From the NCBI GenBank assembly GCA_035532035.1, contig DATKRS010000023.1, forward strand, positions 1 through 38,970: a DNA stretch of 38,970 bases, read 5' to 3'. Every line of letters starts with the position of its first letter. The first letter of the stretch is position 1. This stretch comes from Candidatus Dormiibacterota bacterium. Lineage in GTDB: Bacteria; Vulcanimicrobiota; Vulcanimicrobiia; Vulcanimicrobiales; Vulcanimicrobiaceae. Both the position numbers and the translations under genes were made by a program. Positions 25,580-34,943 of the stretch are shown piece by piece. Under the pieces are notes generated by a model, which made no database searches, was not told the origin of the DNA, and was given only the letters and a program-made list of their open reading frames with translations.

Positions 25580-28500
25580 TGCACTTCGCCCGACTCGCAG
25601 CGCTCGTCACCGCGGCGCTCGGCGCGACGGCGGCAATCGCTGCGGGAACGCCGTACGCGCATCTCACGTGGCGCTCGGTCGGGCCGGCCTCCGGCGGAGG
25701 CCGCGTCGCAGCGGTTGCCGGCACGGCGAGCGATCCTAACCTCTATTACATCGGCTCCGCGGGCGGCGGCGTTTGGAAGACGGTCAACGGCGGAGCCACG
25801 TGGACGGCGGTCTTCGAAAAGGAGCCCGTTGCTGCCATCGGCGCGGTCACGATCGATCCGACGAACGAGAACGTGGTTTGGGTCGGCACGGGTGAAGCGA
25901 ATCCGCGCAACGACGTCACGTTCGGCGACGGCGTCTACAAGACGACGGACGGCGGTAAGACGTGGACGAACGTCGGGCTGCGCGACACGTGGAGCATTTC
26001 GCGCATCCTCGTCGATCCGCACGATCCGCTGCACGTCGTCGTCGGGGCCTTTGGCGATCCGTTTCGCAATAGCGAGGCCCGCGGCGTCTACGTGACCGAG
26101 GACGGCGGCAAGACGTGGAGCAAGACCCTCTACGTCGGCCCGCAGACCGGCGCCGCCGAGCTCGCGATGGATCCGAACGATCCGTCCGTGATCTATGCGA
26201 GCATGTGGCAGTTCCGCCGCCTGCCGTGGACGTTTCACTCCGGTGGGCCGGACGACGGCATCTGGCGCTCGACCGACGGAGGGAAGACGTGGACGCGCCT
26301 CGCCGGCCACGGTTTGCCGAGCGGCTTGACGGGGCGCAGCGCCGTTGCCATTGCGCCGAGCGACAGCAAGCGCGTCTATGCCATCATCGAAGCCAAGGGC
26401 GGCATCCTCTGGCGCAGCGACGACGGCGGCCAGAACTGGACCATGGTTTCGAACGACACGCTGGTCGACCAGCGCCCCTTCTACTTCACGCATTTGGCCG
26501 TCGACCCGCGGGATGAGAACCGCGTCTACGCGGTTTCGATGATGCTCGCGCTGTCGAAGGACGGCGGCAAGAAGTTCGCTGCGATCGCGCAAGGCGTCCA
26601 CGTCGACTATCATGCGATTTGGATCGCCCCGAACGATCCCAATCGCATCATCGTAGGTGAGGACGGAGGGTACGCGATCACGCTCGATGGTGGCGCGCAC
26701 TGGTCGTTCTCGCGCAACATTCCGATCGGCGAGGTCTATCACGTCGGTCTCTCCCTCCACCAGAACCCGTACTGGGTCTGCGCGCCGCTGCAGGACAACA
26801 ACGGCTTCTGCGCGCCGGAGAACTCACAGAGTCCGGGAGGGATCGCGAACGCGGATTGGCAGGACGTGATCGGCGGCGACGGTGAGTGGGCAGTGCCCGA
26901 TCCGAGCGATCCTTCGCACGTGCTCGCCGACTTGGAAACCGGGCGGATCGTGGATTACGACACGCACGCGCGCACGAGCCGCTTCGTCGTTCCGTACTAC
27001 GATTTCTCGCGCAATGCCTTCGCGCTGTACGACGCGCGTTATCGTTTCAACTGGGACGCGCCGATTGCATTTGCTCCGTGGAACGGACACGTTGCCTGGC
27101 TGGGCGCGAACGTCGTCTTCCAAACGATGGATCGCGGCGTCCACTGGATGCCGATCAGCCCCGATCTCACGCTGAACGACAAAGCGCACCAGCAACCTGC
27201 CGGCGGACCGATCACGCTCGACGTCTCCAGCGCGGAATACTCCGACACGCTGCTCGACATCGAAGGCTCGCCCGCGCGGCGCGGGGAGATCTGGACGGGC
27301 GCGGACGACGGCGTCATCGCCGTGACGACCGATGGCGGCGCGCATTGGGCCAAGCACACGATCGCGGGCGTACCCCCGTACTGCCGCGTCGAGACGATCG
27401 CACCATCGCCGTTTTCGGCGCGTACGGCATACGCGAACGAAGATTGCCATCGCTCCGGCAACTATCGCCCGTATCTTTTCGTGACCCACGATTACGGCCG
27501 CACGTGGACGAAGATCACGAACGGTCTGCCGGGCGGTGTCTGGGCGCGCACGATTCGCCCCGACGACCGAAACCCCGATCTACTCTTTGCCGGAACCGAG
27601 ACGGGGTTGTGGATCTCGTACGACCGCGGCACCGTGTGGTCGCCGTTCAACCTGAACATTCCGACGGTCTCGATCCGTGATATCCGCGAGCAGCCGGAGT
27701 TCAACGATCTTGCCATCGCGACGCACGGGCGCGATCTCTGGATCCTCGACGACATCGGCTCGCTGCAGGGGCTGCCTCAGGCGCAGCGCGCGGGCGCCAT
27801 GCTCTTCGCGCCGCGCGTCGCGTACGAATACGCCTTCGAGTCGAGCGGCGACGAGGGGGCTTACACGGACTTTCGTGGTGCGAATCCGCCTTCCGGAGCG
27901 ATCGTCGACTTCTATCAAGCCGCGCCGCAGCCGCACGCCCCGTCGATGGAGATCCTGGACGGCGCCGGACACGTGATCCGGCACATTCTGCCCCAGCGCA
28001 AGCCCGCGAAGGCGGCCCCGTTCAACCCGTACGCGGGACCGGGGGCGGGACCCGGCGTCACGAACGATGCGGGCATCAACCGTGTCGTGTGGAATTTCCG
28101 CGAGGACGGGCCGCCGCTGTGCACGGTCTGCGCAAAGGAGTTCCGCGGCTCCCCCGTCGGAGCGTTGGTACTGCCCGGCCGGTACGTCGCGCGCATCACG
28201 CTGAACGGCCGGACGTATTCGCAAGCGTTCGTCGTGCGTGCCGATCCGCATCACCCGTACACGCTCGCGCAACTGCGCGCAGGCTATGCGTTCGCTCGCA
28301 GATACGGTACGGTCTCCGGCAAGATCAACACGGTGATCGATCGCCTCGCGGCGCAGCAACGCTCGTTAGAGGCCTCGTATGCCGCACTCGTTGCGAAGAA
28401 CGCCGCGCTCGCGGCGCGGGTAACGGCGGCGTTGCACGAGGATCGCGCGATCTTCCATGCGTTCACCGCCGATTACCACAACGACGAAGACTCCATTCAA

Positions 28501-28722
28501 CGGCCGGGCGCCTTGAAGGAAGACGTCCCACGCGCGGGATTCGGGCCGTCACAACCGCCGCCGACGCCGGCACTCCTCTCGTACGCACGCCGCTTCGACG
28601 TCGAGTACCGCGCGGCGATGGCTCGCTACGACGCATACGTGCGATCGCTGGGCGCGCTCTCCGCTGCGCTCCGCAGCGCCGGAGCGCAACCGGTCGCGGG
28701 AGCGACGCCGGTATCGCCGTGA
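25579..28722 (+). CDS. Exported Asp-box beta-propeller protein (sortilin/VPS10-like), copy 2
   Basis: A 1047-residue paralogue of the preceding gene with the same plan: signal peptide (about 1-20), about eleven Asp boxes (for example TTDGGKTW, EDGGKTW, STDGGKTW, THDYGRTW), a PGRYVARITLNG sandwich segment and a helical end containing NDEDSIQRPG. Long blocks are nearly the same in both, such as NDTLVDQRPFYF and YAVSMMLALSKDGGK. It lacks the Pro-rich linker after the signal peptide and has an added Cys pair (CTVCAKEF) in the C-terminal part. The ATG shares a base with the upstream stop (TGATG) and AAGGAGG lies 8 bases before it. The two products may pair at the cell surface; that is inference. 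Confidence 0.85.
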   Translation: MHFARLAALVTAALGATAAIAAGTPYAHLTWRSVGPASGGGRVAAVAGTASDPNLYYIGSAGGGVWKTVNGGATWTAVFEKEPVAAIGAVTIDPTNENVVWVGTGEANPRNDVTFGDGVYKTTDGGKTWTNVGLRDTWSISRILVDPHDPLHVVVGAFGDPFRNSEARGVYVTEDGGKTWSKTLYVGPQTGAAELAMDPNDPSVIYASMWQFRRLPWTFHSGGPDDGIWRSTDGGKTWTRLAGHGLPSGLTGRSAVAIAPSDSKRVYAIIEAKGGILWRSDDGGQNWTMVSNDTLVDQRPFYFTHLAVDPRDENRVYAVSMMLALSKDGGKKFAAIAQGVHVDYHAIWIAPNDPNRIIVGEDGGYAITLDGGAHWSFSRNIPIGEVYHVGLSLHQNPYWVCAPLQDNNGFCAPENSQSPGGIANADWQDVIGGDGEWAVPDPSDPSHVLADLETGRIVDYDTHARTSRFVVPYYDFSRNAFALYDARYRFNWDAPIAFAPWNGHVAWLGANVVFQTMDRGVHWMPISPDLTLNDKAHQQPAGGPITLDVSSAEYSDTLLDIEGSPARRGEIWTGADDGVIAVTTDGGAHWAKHTIAGVPPYCRVETIAPSPFSARTAYANEDCHRSGNYRPYLFVTHDYGRTWTKITNGLPGGVWARTIRPDDRNPDLLFAGTETGLWISYDRGTVWSPFNLNIPTVSIRDIREQPEFNDLAIATHGRDLWILDDIGSLQGLPQAQRAGAMLFAPRVAYEYAFESSGDEGAYTDFRGANPPSGAIVDFYQAAPQPHAPSMEILDGAGHVIRHILPQRKPAKAAPFNPYAGPGAGPGVTNDAGINRVVWNFREDGPPLCTVCAKEFRGSPVGALVLPGRYVARITLNGRTYSQAFVVRADPHHPYTLAQLRAGYAFARRYGTVSGKINTVIDRLAAQQRSLEASYAALVAKNAALAARVTAALHEDRAIFHAFTADYHNDEDSIQRPGALKEDVPRAGFGPSQPPPTPALLSYARRFDVEYRAAMARYDAYVRSLGALSAALRSAGAQPVAGATPVSP

Positions 28723-28746
28723 TCTAACGCGATCTGCTGCAGCGGT

Positions 28747-29565
28747 TCACGAGGCAAAGAGACGGCGCAGGAACGCGTCGTGCCGGTAGGAGCCGTTGCG
28801 GCCGAAGTGCACGGCGGCGAGATTCTGCGATGCGACGATGTAGAGCGCCTGTCCGCCCGCACCGCTGGCGTAGGCGAGATCGTCCGGAGCTCCCTTGGCT
28901 CCGAGCCACCAGCACAAGCCGTATCGCGGATTTGCATTCGAACCCTTGAAGCACGCGGCGAGATCGTCGCGGTGCGCGAGCACCCAGCGCCCGTAAGCGA
29001 GCCAGTCGCGTGCCGTCAGCTGCGCTCCGGTCGGAAGGGGATGCGTGCCGTCCGCGAGCGTGCGCCACGACGCGACGGTGACGCCTGCGGGGCCGAGCAC
29101 ACGCTCGCGGAGATAGCCGAGTGGGGTGAAGCCGAGCGGCCCGAGCTTGCGGGCGAGCACCCCGCCAAAGACTTGCAATGCGATACCGCCGTAGGTGAAG
29201 CGGGTATCGGGCGCGTTCTTCAACGGCGCCGCGAGCGCCGCGTCGTACGTCGGAACGGCATTGCCTAAGCCGCCGAATCCGAAACCCGCCGTCAGGCGCA
29301 GGAGCATCCGCAACGTGACCGCGCTCTTTCGCTCGTCGCTCGCCCATGCGGAGAACGTCCGAGAGACGAGCTCGTCGAGCGTGAGTATTCCTTCGCGCTG
29401 CGCGACGAGCGCGGCAACACCCCAAAAGCTCTTCGTCCCACTATACAGCGGATGCGCCTGCGCAACGGTGTATCCGTCCGCGTACGTCTCGAGTTCGATC
29501 TGCTCGCCGCGCGCCACCACGAGTGCGTGCAGGCCGTGTGCGCGCGCGTAGGCGAGTGCCTCCAC
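28747..29565 (-). CDS. Serine hydrolase, beta-lactamase/class C-like
   Basis: A 272-residue beta-lactamase-fold serine hydrolase. The SxxK nucleophile motif is SGTK (about residues 43-46) followed by SFWGVAALVAQREG, and RFTYGGIALQVFGGVL gives the Tyr motif with Gly-Gly in place of the usual Ser/Ala-Asn. GAGGQALYIV near the end takes the place of the third motif. No signal peptide is seen, so it is probably cytosolic and an esterase or amidase rather than a drug-resistance enzyme. GTG at 29565 follows AGGAAGAG. It is convergent with the Asp-box genes and divergent from the epimerase, 41 bases apart. Confidence 0.82.
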   Translation of the reverse strand: MEALAYARAHGLHALVVARGEQIELETYADGYTVAQAHPLYSGTKSFWGVAALVAQREGILTLDELVSRTFSAWASDERKSAVTLRMLLRLTAGFGFGGLGNAVPTYDAALAAPLKNAPDTRFTYGGIALQVFGGVLARKLGPLGFTPLGYLRERVLGPAGVTVASWRTLADGTHPLPTGAQLTARDWLAYGRWVLAHRDDLAACFKGSNANPRYGLCWWLGAKGAPDDLAYASGAGGQALYIVASQNLAAVHFGRNGSYRHDAFLRRLFAS

Positions 29566-29606
29566 CGCGCAGGCTCTTCCTCGAGCGGGGCGGTATCTCC
29601 GTCTGC

Positions 29607-30722
29607 ATGCATGTCCTCCTCACCGGCGCCGGCGGGTTCGTCGGTCATCACGTACTCGAGCACTTCCTCGTCAACACGGATGCGTATCTAACGCTGACCG
29701 ACTCGTTCAGGCATCGTGGAACGTCGGAGCGCATCACGGAAGTGCTCGAAGGAAGGCCGGGCTCGCACGGGCGCGTCTCCGTCTTGACGCACGATCTCAC
29801 GACGCCGTGGAGCCAGTACGGGATCAGTGCGATTCGCGAGCACGGTGACGTCGATGTCATTCTGCAGATCGCGTCGGAGAGCCACGTCGACCGCTCGATT
29901 GCGGAGCCGGTGCCGTTCGTGCGCAACAACGTCGACGTCGCGTTGAACGCGCTCGAGCTCGCGCGGACCCTCGAGCCGAAGGTGTTCGTTCTGCTCTCGA
30001 CCGACGAAGTGTACGGGCCGGTTCCGCTCGGCCGGCCGTCGATCGAATGGGACCCGATTCTACCGAGCAACCCATACAGCGCGTCGAAGGCAGCGCAGGA
30101 AGCGATTGCAATATCGTATTGGCGCACCTACGACGTTCCGTTGGTCATCGTCAACGGCATGAACCTCATCGGCGAGCGTCAGCACCCGGAGAAGTTCATC
30201 CCGAAGGTTATCGCAAGCGTGATCGACGGCAAACCCGTTCCGGTGCATTGCTCGAGTGCCATCGTACGCGAGCTCGGCAGCGCACCGTTGCGCGCCGAAG
30301 ATACCGAGCGCGTCGAGCGAGCGCAGATCGGCCGCCGCTGCTACTTGCATGCGCGCAATCTCGCCGACGCGATGCTCTTCTTGGTTCGCGACGCGCGAAT
30401 CGAGGGAGCGCCGCTCGAGGCGACGGTGCGCTACGATCCAAGCGGTCGTGGTGCAGGCGTCTTTCCGCAGCGCTTCCACGTCATTGGAGAGCAGGAGGTC
30501 GACAACCTCACGATGGCCGAGCGCATCGCCGCGTTTGCGGGCAAGCCGCTCGTCTGGGAGGCCGTCGACTTTCACTCGACGCGACCCGGGCATGATTTGC
30601 GGTACGCCATGGACGGACGGCGCCTGCAAGAGCTCGGCTGGACACCGCCCGTACCGCTGTGGGACTCTCTTTCGCACGTCGTACGGTGGACGCTCGAGCA
30701 TCCGCGTTGGATGGTGCACTGA
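29607..30722 (+). CDS. NAD-dependent sugar-nucleotide epimerase/dehydratase (RmlB-like)
   Basis: A 371-residue extended-SDR enzyme. The N-terminal GAGGFVGHHV binds NAD; LLSTDEVYGPV and NPYSASKAAQE give the Ser/Thr and YxxxK catalytic residues. The TDEVYG wording is that of dTDP-glucose 4,6-dehydratases, with Asp-Glu following the Thr. NGMNLIGERQHPEKFIPKVI covers the substrate region. It probably makes a modified sugar nucleotide for surface glycans; the exact sugar is unknown. The ATG at 29607 begins the fold directly. The glycosyltransferase gene follows 5 bases after the stop and the flavin reductase overlaps that, giving a three-gene operon. Confidence 0.87.
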   Translation: MHVLLTGAGGFVGHHVLEHFLVNTDAYLTLTDSFRHRGTSERITEVLEGRPGSHGRVSVLTHDLTTPWSQYGISAIREHGDVDVILQIASESHVDRSIAEPVPFVRNNVDVALNALELARTLEPKVFVLLSTDEVYGPVPLGRPSIEWDPILPSNPYSASKAAQEAIAISYWRTYDVPLVIVNGMNLIGERQHPEKFIPKVIASVIDGKPVPVHCSSAIVRELGSAPLRAEDTERVERAQIGRRCYLHARNLADAMLFLVRDARIEGAPLEATVRYDPSGRGAGVFPQRFHVIGEQEVDNLTMAERIAAFAGKPLVWEAVDFHSTRPGHDLRYAMDGRRLQELGWTPPVPLWDSLSHVVRWTLEHPRWMVH

Positions 30723-30727
30723 TCGGC

Positions 30728-31993
30728 ATGCCGCCCGATCTCAGCGTCGTGATTCCCGCCCACAATAATTGGTGGCTCACCCGCCGGTGCCTCGGGGCCT
30801 TGGACGCTCTGCGGTCGTCGTCGGCGGTGCGCTTCGAAACCATCGTCGTCGACGACGCATCGAGCGACGAGACTCCACTCGAGCTTGCGAGCTACGATTG
30901 GGTGCGTCGCATGCGGCTCGACGTCAATGCCAACTTCGGCGGCGCAACTACTGCCGGCGCGCGTATCGCGCAAGCGCCGATCGTGCTCTTCTTGAACAAC
31001 GACGCATGGCCGCTGGGCGACGCCTTGCCGCCGCTGGTCGCTGCGTTCTCGCGTCCCGAGGTGGCCATCGCAGGCGCCGCGCTCTTCTACGAAGACGGCG
31101 TGACGCAGGGAGCGGGATGCGTATTGCTTCCGAACGCGCACTGGTTTCTGTCATATCGGAATTTACCGGCGACGCTCGACGCCGTCCGAACGTCGCGCGA
31201 CGCGATCGTCGTTCCAGGAGCGGCAATTGCGGTGCGTAGGGATTGGTTCCTCGCGGGCGGTGGATTCGATCCGCTCTATCGCAACGGATTCGAGGACACC
31301 GATCTCTGCATGCGCGCGCGTTCCGAGGGCCTCGTCACTCGGTACGTTGCCGAGTCCCGCTTCGCCCATTACGAGGGCGCGACGACCGGCAGGTTTACTT
31401 GGGAAGAGGCAAACGAGATCGCGTTCTACCGGAGGTGGTCGTCGGCGCTCTCGTCCATCGCACGCACCGAGCGCGGCGAGGTGAGCGCGATCGTCGTCCA
31501 CCGCGGCCCGAGCGATCCCCTCGGCGAGGCCGTATTGGAGGACGTCCTCGAGGCCATCCGTTCGTACGGCCACCCGGTCGTCGACGCTATTGCTCCGTGG
31601 CATCGCTTCGACAGGCGCTTTCGCATCGCGGCGAGCCTGGCGTGGAACTGCGACGGCGCCGCGTTCGCGCCGAGCGTCGAGGTCGCGTGCGAGAGCGGCA
31701 GCGTGCATCTGAAAACGCACGGTGCGATCGGGCTGTGCGTACCGTGGATGCCGTGCGCGGAGCCGCGCAGGGCCGGTGCGCCGCGCCCCTCCGGCAGCGA
31801 TCTCTACGGCTACGCGGCGCTGCTCGATGCGTACGCCGGCAAGGCCGGCGAGGAGGCTAGGCAGGACGCGCTGCGCCGCGGCGCCCCGCGACGCAGCGCT
31901 ATGCGCGTCATCGATCTCGCACGCGTCGCTCGCTTCGGCCTCGAGCGCAGCGGTCGCGCGGTCTCGAACGCACCGATTCGCATATCCGCATGA
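30728..31993 (+). CDS. Family 2 glycosyltransferase
   Basis: A 421-residue inverting glycosyltransferase. The GT-A domain (about 1-240) shows SVVIPAHNN, VDDASSDET, the nucleotide-sugar and metal site LFLNNDAWP, and GGGFDPLYRNGFEDTDLCMRA, the acceptor-side ED motif. The rest (about 260-421) has SAIVVHRGPSDPLGEAVLEDV and a strand-helix pattern that is not assigned; it could be a second transferase-like domain or an interaction part. No membrane helix is seen. It likely adds a sugar made by the preceding epimerase to a glycan or protein. The stop overlaps the flavin reductase start (ATGA). Confidence 0.87.
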   Translation: MPPDLSVVIPAHNNWWLTRRCLGALDALRSSSAVRFETIVVDDASSDETPLELASYDWVRRMRLDVNANFGGATTAGARIAQAPIVLFLNNDAWPLGDALPPLVAAFSRPEVAIAGAALFYEDGVTQGAGCVLLPNAHWFLSYRNLPATLDAVRTSRDAIVVPGAAIAVRRDWFLAGGGFDPLYRNGFEDTDLCMRARSEGLVTRYVAESRFAHYEGATTGRFTWEEANEIAFYRRWSSALSSIARTERGEVSAIVVHRGPSDPLGEAVLEDVLEAIRSYGHPVVDAIAPWHRFDRRFRIAASLAWNCDGAAFAPSVEVACESGSVHLKTHGAIGLCVPWMPCAEPRRAGAPRPSGSDLYGYAALLDAYAGKAGEEARQDALRRGAPRRSAMRVIDLARVARFGLERSGRAVSNAPIRISA

Positions 31994-32472
31994 GCGCCGG
32001 CAGGCAGGCGGACCCGCAGTCGTATCGCGAGGCCATGCGTCGCACGGCCGCGAGCGTCGCGGTGATCACGGCGGCGCACGAAGGAAGGATCCACGGGATG
32101 ACCGCCACGGCAATGACAAGCGTCAGCGCGGATCCTCCCACGCTGCTCGTCGTGGTGAGTCGAGCGACGAGGACCCATCCCTTCATTCGCAAGAGCGGGC
32201 GGTTTGCCGTGAACGTCTTGGCACGCGGTCAGGAAGAGATCGCGCGTCGCTTTGCGGCCGGGATCGAGAATCAATTCGACGGGGTCGCGCACGAGCTCCA
32301 TGCTGCCGAGGTGCCGATCATCGCCGGAACGGCCGCGGCGTTCGTCTGCATCGCAACGGAGGCGTTCGACGTCGCGACGCACACCATTTTCATCGGCGCG
32401 GTAGAGGAAGCCCACCATACGGAGCTTCCGCCGCTCGTCTATCACGACGGCAGCTATCACGCACTAGGCTAG
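31990..32472 (+). CDS. Flavin reductase-like FMN-binding protein
   Basis: A 160-residue flavin reductase domain protein, the normal length. The FMN-binding GMTATAMTSVSADPPTLLVVV (about 36-56) and the FAVNVLARGQEEIARRFA segment (about 74-91) match the family, as does the late GAVEEAHHTELPPLVYHDG. Such proteins reduce free FMN or FAD for two-component monooxygenases. The partner is not in the window. The ATG overlaps the glycosyltransferase stop, so a link to sugar or surface modification is possible though unusual. Convergent with egtB, 8 bases apart. Confidence 0.88.
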   Translation: MSAGRQADPQSYREAMRRTAASVAVITAAHEGRIHGMTATAMTSVSADPPTLLVVVSRATRTHPFIRKSGRFAVNVLARGQEEIARRFAAGIENQFDGVAHELHAAEVPIIAGTAAAFVCIATEAFDVATHTIFIGAVEEAHHTELPPLVYHDGSYHALG

Positions 32473-32480
32473 TACTTGCA

Positions 32481-33740
32481 CTAGGTCACGCAGCGGAACG
32501 TAGCATACACGTATGGATAGTCGGCGCGGAACCAGTTGCGGAAGCTGCGGCGAACCAAGCGCGAATGCGTGACCGGAGAAGCGCCTTTCAGCACGTAGTG
32601 CGCTCCGTCGAAGAAATCGACGGAGTATTGCGGGTAGGACGCCATCGGCGCAAAGCCCGGCAGCGGGCCGAACGGCGTGCTCGTCCATTCCCATCCGTTT
32701 CCGACGAGGTCGTTGACGCCCCACGCGCTCGCGCCCGCCGGATACGAGCCGGCGGGCACCGGATCGAACCGTTCGAATCCGAAGTTTCCACGCGCGGCGT
32801 CGGGCGGCGCGTCGCCCCACGGGTACGCACGCTCCTCGCCTTCTGGCGTCCCGAAAGCGGCGCGATGGTACTCGGCTTCGGTCGGCAAGCGCAGACCCTT
32901 CCACCGCGCGTACGCGTCGGCTTGCCGCTGCGTTACGAAGACGGGCCACGAAATGGGGAGCGGCAGCCGATCGAAGAGCGTTGCGAGCTGCCACCGTTCG
33001 CCGGAGCGCCGCCAGAATGGGGGCGTCTCGCCGCCCGCTTCAACGAAGGCGAGGTAGTCGCCGTTCGTAACGTTGTCTGCTTCGATTTCGAAAGCACCGA
33101 CGCGAACCGTCGTTTCGCCGAACTCATTGTCCCAGCCAAACGCAATCGCCTCACGGGGCGCGCCGAGCGTCGCCGTGCCCGCCGGAATCTCTACCCGGCG
33201 GTACGGGGGAGGAACGGCGTCGCGGTGCTCGCTTGGAAGAACGCGCTTGCTCTCGCGCGGCAACTGGTGAATCATGTAGAGCAGCGTCTCGTGGTGCATC
33301 TGTTCGTGCTCGATGATGTTGTAGGCGCTTTGCGCTCGAACCAGACGCGGGTTGTCGTCATCGTCGATGCGCGCGCGAGCGAGCGCATCCCGCACGCGCG
33401 CATCGCAAGCACGCGCGAAGGCGCGAACGGCTTCGCGCTGCGGCCATTCGGTCGGTGCGACAGCGGCGGCCTCGGAAGGATTGCCGGGATCGATGCCTCG
33501 CTGGAAGAGGCGCTCTAGGTCCTCGTCGATCGGTGCGCTGCCGAGCGCTCGCCGCACGAGCGTCAAGAAGCTAAATCCCGGAATGTGGCCTTCGTAGAAT
33601 AGGAACGGGTGACGCAGCGGAATCGGCCGCTCGTAGTACGCCTGCGGATCGAGCAGATCGAAAATCAGCTCGGTACGCTGCCGGTTCTCCTCGTAGGCGC
33701 CCTGCAGTATCGCGCGCTCCCGCGTAAGCCCCGAAATCAT
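32481..33740 (-). CDS. egtB: Ergothioneine biosynthesis sulfoxide synthase EgtB
   Basis: A 419-residue non-haem iron enzyme that joins hercynine with a thiol (gamma-glutamylcysteine or cysteine) by oxidation. The DinB-type N-terminal half carries the iron site: His in LFYEGHIPGF and HEQMHHE near residue 142. The FGE-sulfatase half (about 190-419) has ADNVTNGDYLAFVEAGG, LRLPTEAEYHRAAFG and DLVGNGWEWT, ending RNWFRADYPYVYATFRCV. Both halves and the length match EgtB. ATG at 33740 with a G-rich upstream stretch. Divergent from egtD with 65 bases between, so the two likely share a control region. Confidence 0.96.
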   Translation of the reverse strand: MISGLTRERAILQGAYEENRQRTELIFDLLDPQAYYERPIPLRHPFLFYEGHIPGFSFLTLVRRALGSAPIDEDLERLFQRGIDPGNPSEAAAVAPTEWPQREAVRAFARACDARVRDALARARIDDDDNPRLVRAQSAYNIIEHEQMHHETLLYMIHQLPRESKRVLPSEHRDAVPPPYRRVEIPAGTATLGAPREAIAFGWDNEFGETTVRVGAFEIEADNVTNGDYLAFVEAGGETPPFWRRSGERWQLATLFDRLPLPISWPVFVTQRQADAYARWKGLRLPTEAEYHRAAFGTPEGEERAYPWGDAPPDAARGNFGFERFDPVPAGSYPAGASAWGVNDLVGNGWEWTSTPFGPLPGFAPMASYPQYSVDFFDGAHYVLKGASPVTHSRLVRRSFRNWFRADYPYVYATFRCVT

Positions 33741-33805
33741 CGCCCCCGCCCCTTCGCAACCGGTCAGGAAGAGACATTCCCCGGGTCCGGCGAAAACGGC
33801 CGCTC

Positions 33806-34804
33806 ATGACCGCTGGCGAGGCTGCATTCCTGAGCCGACTCACGATCGACCAAGAGGAGGCCGGCTCCACGAGCGGCAGCTTTGCGGAAGACGTGCGCGC
33901 GGGCCTCACGTCGTCACCCAAGTGCCTTCCGGCGCGCCACCTGTACGATGCGATCGGATCTGCGTTGTATGAAGCCATCACGCTGTTGCCGGAGTACTAT
34001 CTCACGCGCGCCGAGCGCGCGATTCTCGAACGCTACGCGGGCGTGATTCTGGAGCGCGTCGGGGATGCCGAGATCGTCGAGCTGGGGCCAGGAGACGGGA
34101 GCAAGTCGCGTATCGTCATCGAGGCGGCGCTGCGCCGGCAGCAGATCGTACGCTACCATCCGATCGACATCTCCGCGGCGGCGTTACAGGCGCTGGCCGA
34201 GCGCCTCGTCGTCGAGTACGACCGTCTTATCGTAGCCGCGCACTGCGGCGACTACCGCCGCGCTTTGCTCGCGCGCCGGCTGCGCGGCGACGCGCGCGTG
34301 ATGGTGATGTTTCTCGGTTCGAGCATCGGAAACTACGAGCGCCGCGAAGCGGTTGGGCTTCTGCAGAGCATCGCCACGGCGCTGCGTCCCGGGGACGCAC
34401 TGCTGCTCGGCGTCGATTTGAAGAAGTCTCGCCAAGAACTGGAGCTCGCCTATAACGATCCGTGCGGGGTCACCGCGGCGTTCAATCGCAACGTCCTTGC
34501 CCGCATCAATCGCGAGCTGGGCGGCGCGTTCGATCTCCAAGCGTTTCGCTTTCTCGTCGCGTACGACGAGCGGCGCGCATGCGTCGATTCCTTCCAGGAG
34601 TCGACGACCGATCAACGCGTTGGGATCGCGGCGCTCGGCATGCACGTCGATTTTGCCCGCGGCGAGCGCATTCACACGGAATCATCGTACAAGTACGATG
34701 CGGACGAGATACGCTCGATGGCGCAAGACAGCGGCTTTAGCGTGGATGACGCCTGGACCGACGGCGCGCAGCGCTTCAGCGTGAACTTGCTCGCGCGCCG
34801 CTAG
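33806..34804 (+). CDS. egtD: L-histidine N-alpha-methyltransferase EgtD
   Basis: A 332-residue SAM-dependent enzyme that trimethylates histidine to hercynine, the first step to ergothioneine. LPARHLYDAIGSALYEAITLLPEYYLTRAE (about residues 32-63) gives the substrate loop with the Tyr residues, ELGPGDGSKS (about 92-101) the SAM site, FLGSSIGNYER the middle strand and ERIHTESSYKY the late substrate-binding segment with Glu and Ser. ATG at 33806; no Shine-Dalgarno is visible. Together with egtB it gives the core of the pathway; egtA, egtC and egtE are not in the window. Confidence 0.96.
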   Translation: MTAGEAAFLSRLTIDQEEAGSTSGSFAEDVRAGLTSSPKCLPARHLYDAIGSALYEAITLLPEYYLTRAERAILERYAGVILERVGDAEIVELGPGDGSKSRIVIEAALRRQQIVRYHPIDISAAALQALAERLVVEYDRLIVAAHCGDYRRALLARRLRGDARVMVMFLGSSIGNYERREAVGLLQSIATALRPGDALLLGVDLKKSRQELELAYNDPCGVTAAFNRNVLARINRELGGAFDLQAFRFLVAYDERRACVDSFQESTTDQRVGIAALGMHVDFARGERIHTESSYKYDADEIRSMAQDSGFSVDDAWTDGAQRFSVNLLARR

Positions 34805-34835
34805 GACGTAAGGTCGCGACTCCGAGCGCGAAATA

Positions 34836-34865
34836 GATATGCTCGTTGCGCTGCGAGAGCATATC
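34836..34865 (+). terminator. Stem-loop after egtD
   Basis: GATATGCTC (34836-34844) pairs fully with GAGCATATC (34857-34865), 9 bp, 31 bases after the egtD stop. No T run follows, so it may be a processing or Rho-linked 3' end rather than a full intrinsic terminator. Confidence 0.4.
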
Positions 34866-34893
34866 AGCCAACGCGCATAGGCGCCTGAGAGAG

Positions 34894-34925
34894 AAGGACC
34901 CGCGTACCGAAGCACGCGAGCCCTT
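34894..34925 (-). terminator. UUCG-loop stem-loop after the Gly/Tyr-rich gene
   Basis: On the minus strand 14 bases on each side pair fully if three G-U pairs are allowed, closed by C(UUCG)G, one of the most stable tetraloops. On the plus strand the same places become A-C mismatches, so the structure belongs to the minus-strand RNA. It begins 18 bases after the stop of the 34944-35390 gene. The following sequence is CTCTCTC, a weak U tract. Confidence 0.55.
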
Positions 34926-34943
34926 TCTGGTCGCTACGTTGCG

